Shown here: positions 58,368 through 64,000 of the stretch, piece by piece | How positions within the stretch are numbered: the stretch's first letter is position 1 | Layout of the letters: every line of letters starts with the position of its first letter | Assembly (NCBI GenBank): GCA_004009845.1 | Contig: RMBW01000053.1 | Span: 150,182 to 214,181, forward strand | DNA length: 64,000 nucleotides | From: Davidsoniella eucalypti | Taxonomy: Eukaryota > Ascomycota > Sordariomycetes > Microascales > Ceratocystidaceae | Reading direction: 5' to 3' | The notes under the pieces: model-generated | What the model saw: only the letters and a program-made list of their open reading frames with translations | The model's database searches: none | What the model was told of the DNA's origin: nothing | Translations under genes and position numbers: made by a program

Positions 58368-58965
58368 ACAAAGCTCCAGTATTGTATAAAACTAAGAATA
58401 AAGCTATATAAATACACGTAGCATAAGAACTAGTTGCTCTTCCTTGTACCAAAGACCCGTCCTTGACTGTATATGTCTAGTTCATCCACCTTCATTGCTA
58501 TAACGATATTGTTGTTGTCTTGCCTTGTTTCTGTTTTCCAGGAGAGCCCCATCAGCGTCTGTTTTTTTTTTGGGAATATCCTTGTGGCGTCCGGATGTCC
58601 GAGTAGTGGGGGATAATGTGGGGGATGAAAAAGGAGAGGAGCAGAATAGTGTCGAATGTAAGCTTCATTGTGGCTGATATATGAAAATAAGTAATATTGT
58701 CTTACATATAGAGCCAGCTCTATCTGCCTTACGCAGGCCATTGTTTATTTACTTGAGAGTGTTGGTGCTTGTCCTTGTTGGTTCCAGGGCCAGTTAAAAG
58801 GTATTGCAGATTCATCAAGAGATAGAAGGAATAAAAATACTCGTTTTTGATATGACAAGATAATTTCAGATAAGTGCTCAGATACAACTGGTATTCAACA
58901 AGACGGATAACATAAATTGAGAGAAAGACGATGTTCACCAAGCCAAACAAACACTGTTTTACAGC
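58368..58965. other. Convergent 3' intergenic region
   Basis: Spacer of about 0.6 kb between APS kinase and the V-ATPase gene; no gene seen. Confidence 0.45.
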
Positions 58966-60399
58966 TCAAGGAAAGTCGAATTCATAGTACACATAGGCAG
59001 TGTACTCATTGCCTTCTGTCGATCCAAATCCTGCCGCTGCGATATCAGAAGTAAGTTGAGCGTCGTCCTTGGTAACCTTACCCTTTTTGTCTCTAGCCAT
59101 GGCATTGCCCGCCAGGTACGAGTACTTTTCGTCTAGGACCGACCGTAGCTTCTTTGTGCCTTTGGAGGCCTTGGTCTGCGCCATGTGTGAATGATTAGTT
59201 AGTTACTGAGTCAAGGCATGGGAAATAGAGGAATAGAGAGAGACATCATGACGTACCTTGACAATCGAAGACACATAATCCAATGGTAGACCGTATCGAA
59301 GAACAGCCTCGACAAACACCCTTAGAGTCTTGACATGCATCCATACCATGACACTCTCACTCCAGCCCGAACGGCCCATGCGGATAGCATCGCCCCAGGC
59401 TTTTCTTTCCTCGTGGCTGACACGGTCAAGTTCCTTCTGCTCTTCTTCGCGGCCGCCTTCGACAAACTTGTACTGGCATGGAGTCCACTTTTGCTCGCGG
59501 ACTTTGTGTAGGAATTCGGCGCTGAACTTTTTGAAAGTAACAACGGCAAACAGAGTGAATTCGTCGTCTTCGGCCACTTCCACCGATGATCGGGGAACGA
59601 CCATGGGGGCTAGTTTCTCGTAGGTGGTGAGGAATTCCTTCTTGGAGTTTAGAGGGACGGCGATCAAGTGGGTTTCGAGGTACTCGGAGTCGTGAATCAG
59701 GAGGGCAGGATCGACAATCGGCATGAGGGACTTGGTAGAAAGGTTTCCGCTGCAGTCCAAAAACGTTAGTTGTGTGATGACATACGAGTCGAGATTACCG
59801 GTGCTAGCTTACTTCTGTCGTCTTTGTAGACCGGCAAGGCTGGTCTTTACCGAGTTGTACTGCTGGAACTTAGACTTGACGTCGTTGTCGGTTGTCGCAA
59901 GTTCCTGGACATTGTCAGCATCAGCACCATCCTTTCCAATCAATGCGTACACTGAAGATACTAACCTTTTGTAGCATGTCGACAAGCTCGCCGATGGGCT
60001 TGTCGGCCCGGTAGCGAGCCTTGTTCCATGAGAACGAGCTGATGTAGTGATCCGTTGGCTCTATGATTGAGAGGTTAGTGCGTGCTCAGAGTGACGGATA
60101 AAGATAGACTACATACTATTGTTGACAGTCTTTTGCTGGGCGATCTTGTCTTCATCTCCGTCAAGAATGTTCTTCATACAGTCGGCCACCTTGGCAATGA
60201 CTGCTTGACAGGCAGTGTCTAGCTTGGACAGCTCATCAGCCTGTTGGACAAGAGCATCGAGGGTTCCAATCTTGAAGCTGGGGATGGGGAAAGGCAGAAC
60301 ATTGCCAGCATCGCCCATTGAGCCTTGGAGAAGCGACAAAGCGTCCTCTGATGAGTCGAATGCGCCAACAGGCAGCGACAGCATGGAGTAAATCGACAT
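58966..60399 (-). CDS. VMA5: V-type H+-ATPase subunit C
   Basis: Five minus-strand exons (60,399-60,117; 60,060-59,966; 59,904-59,813; 59,749-59,257; 59,175-58,966) give 390 residues (yeast Vma5 is 392). Subunit C sits in the V1 stator and links peripheral stalks, leaving during reversible disassembly. Family blocks: DHYISSFSWNKARYRADKPI, the junction RRQNGNLSTKSLMPIV, EYLETHLIAVPLN and the end EYTAYVYYEFDFP. The N-terminus MSIYSMLSLPVGAFDS replaces the usual start with similar hydrophobicity. All phases close, and the gene is intact. Confidence 0.96.
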
Positions 60400-62554
60400 G
60401 GCGACGATTGTATGCGGGGAGAATTGGCGAATTGGTGCGGGATATTCGGTGGGTGGGAGAGATGCGACAGATGACAGAGGGCGTTGATGTAGAGCTATGC
60501 AGACGTTGAAAATGAGACAGAATGCGATGCAATGAACCTTGTATGCGTTGGGGATTTCTAAATAGACCTATAAGAAGAAGCTTTCGCAGGGCCGGAGCTG
60601 AAAACTAGTCAGAGATGACGGTTCGTGAAGCTTGTAGAGATTCGGCGCAAGTCAATAATTAGAAAATCAAAAACGCCGCACAACACCCAAGTAAGAGCAA
60701 ATAGCCTGGCGGAGGGGGATGACTAAAGGGTTACAAGCTAGACAATAGAGAATAAACAAAGGTCGAGATGACGTCGGCAAAAAACCGCACAAAGAGCGAC
60801 GATAGCAAAAAGGGTAGATTTAAACAAGCACAATTGCAGCTCAACTCAAGTTAACTCAATGCAGCTACAAGTCTCCAAGGCTGGCGATGCACTATTGTTA
60901 TTAGCTCCTCGGTGGGTACAGTGACACAGTGTATGTAGCTGCAGCCTAAACAGGTATTGAGCCTGATGACACACAGTGCATACGCAATACAGCACTGTCT
61001 GATGGAACTGGTATAGCGTATAGAGCGCCAAGACAGACCCGGTTGGGCAGGTTGGTCGGCTTGCAACTAGTTCAGTCAATAGCGGGAAAACCTTAGCCAA
61101 CAGAACAAGGCCATTCAAAAGTCCATACATAGTTCCTACTTATAGCGCATAGAACCACCATTTAGTACTATCAATATTGAAGAGTCGATACAACGGGACA
61201 AAGGCAACATAAAAAAAGCAACACAAGCAAAAGGCACACCAAAATAACGCGGCTGATCGGTGATATGATCAACACAGACACGCATTGGTAACTTGAGACT
61301 TTGCAATTGGGGGTTTTTTCCCCCATCGGCTGGTAATGCAATGCATCTTAAATTTTCCATTTTCTTCACCACCATCCATCATCATCACCATCGCTATCGG
61401 AGTTCATCCTCCTCCCTTTTATCGCGACCATCGCCCCAGCCCACCACAGCCGCCAGTATTTGTTCAATCCATCGCCGTCCGTTCATTTGTGCAGACAGCA
61501 GTCGATTGATTGATCGTGAACTTACGTCGGTCCTTGGTGCCCACAACGGCTTATCGCGCGCGAATTGATCTATGAGCCCATCCATAATATCTTGACCTAT
61601 TGACCCCATTGATCTACTCTGATTTTGATTTCCCTTGTTCCGCATTTATATATTTCTTTTTCCCAATCGCTGTTCAAAAGACGCTTGTTCGACGCCCGCC
61701 AGCGACACGTTTCTAATAAATCTATAATAATAATAATAAAAAAGACAGTCGTTGAATTGCCACTTCAGTCATCTAGCGCGAAGCACGAGAAACGAGAAGT
61801 TCTGAGCGTTATCCTAGCTAGTTCTACAAGCAAGGTAGCGAGCAGAACCAGTTTTCCCTCTTGCTTGAACTTGGGAGCGCCTAAAAAAAAAAAGAAGAGA
61901 GAGATAGAGAAAAAAAAGTACTCCCTAGGGACCGGCTGTAACTAGCACTGTTGCTTGGTTATCCTGGCCTACTAACGCCTACCTGCTGGCTCCATCACAG
62001 CCGGTAGTATCGATCATTTTGTTTCGTTTTGTCTGCACCGCGATAATCGCAACTGATAGCCTGCCAGTGTCTCTGTATTTCTGTGCTTGTCTATCTATCT
62101 AGTCTTTCCTCGAATCTGGCCTCCGCAAACATTTATACGCTGTTCCTCTGCATCGCCTCGTTACTCGCCATCCCATCCCATCTCGCTCGTAGCTTAGCTC
62201 CTTTGCAGGTGTCTCATCTAACCAATTGTCGCGAGCTTTGATTGTTTCTAGCCATCGCATTCGCGACACCGCTGCACCAGCAACCGTCAACGCCGGGCCT
62301 CACACCCTCGCTCTGCATTCTGCATCGTCCAACGGGATCAGCACAGGTTGTCTTTGCAATATTTACAACATTGTTTGTATCTAGAACTACAAAGTGCAAG
62401 AACCCCCGCGACTTCTATTTGGATTGTCCTTCACGGCCGACCCGATAATCAACCGCAACCGGTTGTCGTCCGTTGGAATTTTCTAGACGTTCGTCCTGCG
62501 GGACCTCGTCTGTTTTCTTTTTTTTTTTCCTTTCCTTAGTTACTATCTAGGCAA
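60400..62554. other. Divergent promoter and long leader of the last gene
   Basis: The first part (60,400-61,280) is the VMA5 promoter side. From about 61,300 to 62,554 the plus strand is pyrimidine-rich with several short upstream open frames, consistent with a long leader before the ATG at 62,555. No independent gene supported. Confidence 0.5.
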
Positions 62555-64000
62555 ATGACCCAACCTTCAGGTAAGCAAGCCAAAAAAAAAAAAAAAAAAA
62601 AACACCAATACCCACGACTACTACCACAGATTCATCTCTACACTTAGCTAGACGTGATTTAGCAACTATAGACTATTGTCGTTGATTGCAAACCCATCAG
62701 TCGGTTGTGCGTGTCTTTTCTTGCCGCCACGCCTGTTTTTTTCCCTATTCTTTTTTTTTTTGCCGTGTTTCCATGCTGTGACCAGCGTCCAGCCAAGATC
62801 CATCCTTTCCTTTCGCCTTGTCGGCACCCTTTCGAGGCCGCGTTTTTTTTCACCCTCGCAATTTTTCTACTTCTCACTGGACTCTGCTTTTTTTCCACGC
62901 CTACCTCGCGTCAACTCTCGGCCCACTGCAGACTCAGGCCCATATCCATCTTCACACTCTTTCATCTCCTACTACTAGCTTTTGCTACAGCAGGCTGCGT
63001 GATTTCAAGCCCGCGACCAGCCTTTTCTCTCCTTCTCTTTGCTTCTCTTTGGCACAGGAGAATTTGCGGCTGCCCTGCCTCGCCACTGCGGTCTCTTTCT
63101 CCATCCACGGCTACTACGTGAGGCCTAGGTGTTACCACTAGTAGTCGTGCACTTTTTTTTCTTTTTTCTTCATCCATCCATATCGCTCTGCTTTCTTTGT
63201 AAGGCTTTCCTCTCTTTGATTGCAGAATCAGCACTTTACTTTGCCAAACATCGACGCGATTATCGTGTTCTTCAGGCCCTTTGGCTGCTTTCATCAAGCT
63301 TCCGTCGAGGCTCTGGCCATCTATCCCATCCCCCATCTTGTTTATCATCCATCACTCGTATCCTATCGAGCCATCACATGGCCATAAACTCCAACTAACA
63401 TAGTCCTATTGCGCGACACACTTATAGTCTCTGATCCCGCCGACACGTCAGGAAGGTCTCGGCCACCAGGATCTCATCAACAGCAACAGCAGTCAACATC
63501 TTCCTCAAATTCCAACTTTAGATTTGAAGCCGACCCCAAAGGTATATTCCGTCGACCCGTCAACGCTAAGTTGACTCGCTTGTCCATTTGCAGTACCACC
63601 AAAAATTTGACAATACTATGAATGGACCACTCAAATTTTGCCTCATGTTCCCCTATCGCAAATATACCGTCATATTGGAACAAAACAGCTAATCATCTCT
63701 ATTTCTGCTGTCGACAGCCTTCACTGCCTTTGCGCAACGGTCGGACGCCAATGCTAAGGACAGTCGCAAGAGTTACGTCCCTAGCAAGCTTCACGGCACA
63801 GCCAATGCCGACTTCGGTAATTTTGGTGTTATGAACTTTCGCTCCGAATCAGTCGCCTCATCTGGATCCAGCGCAAAACCGACCCGCAAACACACCAACG
63901 AGTCTACTGAGCTTCAAGCTAGACGCACTAGTGAAGGTACTGTCTTTCAAGCCAAGCTTGCCCTGAAGGACTCGCTCTTGCTCAAGAAGAAGCCACAGCC
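62555..64000 (+). CDS. Unrecognised Ser/Gln-rich protein, 5' part only (runs off the window)
   Basis: Proposed exons are 62,555-62,570 (MTQPS), 63,428-63,541 and 63,718 onward, all joining in phase. The N-terminus would be MTQPSVSDPADTSGRSRPPG, then a Gln run and Ser-rich stretch ending NSNFRFEADPK. The third exon reads AFTAFAQRSDANAKDSRKSY, NADFGNFGVMNFRSESVASS and LALKDSLLLKKKPQP to the edge. It is disordered and basic, so a regulatory protein is likely, but I do not recognise the family. The first intron is unusually long (857 nt) and begins just before a run of about 20 A. The start is inferred; an ATG at 63,832 within exon 3 is the fallback. Confidence 0.6.

Overview
The window is genomic DNA from a filamentous ascomycete (Pezizomycotina). 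Genes carry short GT-AG introns (about 50-180 nt) with CTAAC-type branch sites. Typical fungal families are present: Shr3, the Anp1 mannosyltransferase, APS kinase, Noc1/Mak21, Yra1 and Pex4. Housekeeping genes lie close together with long pyrimidine-rich leaders. I cannot name the species from the sequence alone.

Left block (1-27,705). After about 3 kb without genes, which holds a small transposon-like element, come an acyltransferase-3 membrane protein, an aldo/keto reductase, a DnaJ membrane protein, an MFS transporter, the amino-acid-permease chaperone Shr3, valyl-tRNA synthetase, an unrecognised protein with a probable mitochondrial presequence, a broken 6-phosphogluconate-dehydrogenase-like pseudogene, the mRNA-export adaptor Yra1, an Anp1-family Golgi mannosyltransferase and a Pex4-like E2 enzyme.

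Middle (27,706-about 42,100). This is a gene-poor stretch of about 14 kb. It holds a second copy of the transposon-like element, a short cluster of telomere-like TTAGGG units, and low-confidence relics of degenerate coding sequence.

Right block (42,100-64,000). A large disordered Ser/Pro-rich protein is followed by Noc1/Mak21, mitochondrial prolyl-tRNA synthetase, prefoldin subunit 5, a mitochondrial hotdog-fold thioesterase, APS kinase, V-ATPase subunit C and the 5' part of an unrecognised gene that runs off the end.

The most interesting observations are four. (1) Two copies of one element have matching terminal inverted repeats and perfect 8-bp target-site duplications (TTAATAAA and AAAAACAA). 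(2) Valyl-tRNA synthetase has a 62-codon in-frame 5' extension with no AUG and no acidic residues, which looks like a mitochondrial presequence started at a near-cognate codon. (3) A 6PGDH-like gene is visibly decaying. (4) Mitochondrial prolyl-tRNA synthetase appears to use a GC-AG intron. Intron boundaries throughout were inferred by reading frame, splice consensus and remembered family patterns, without transcript data.
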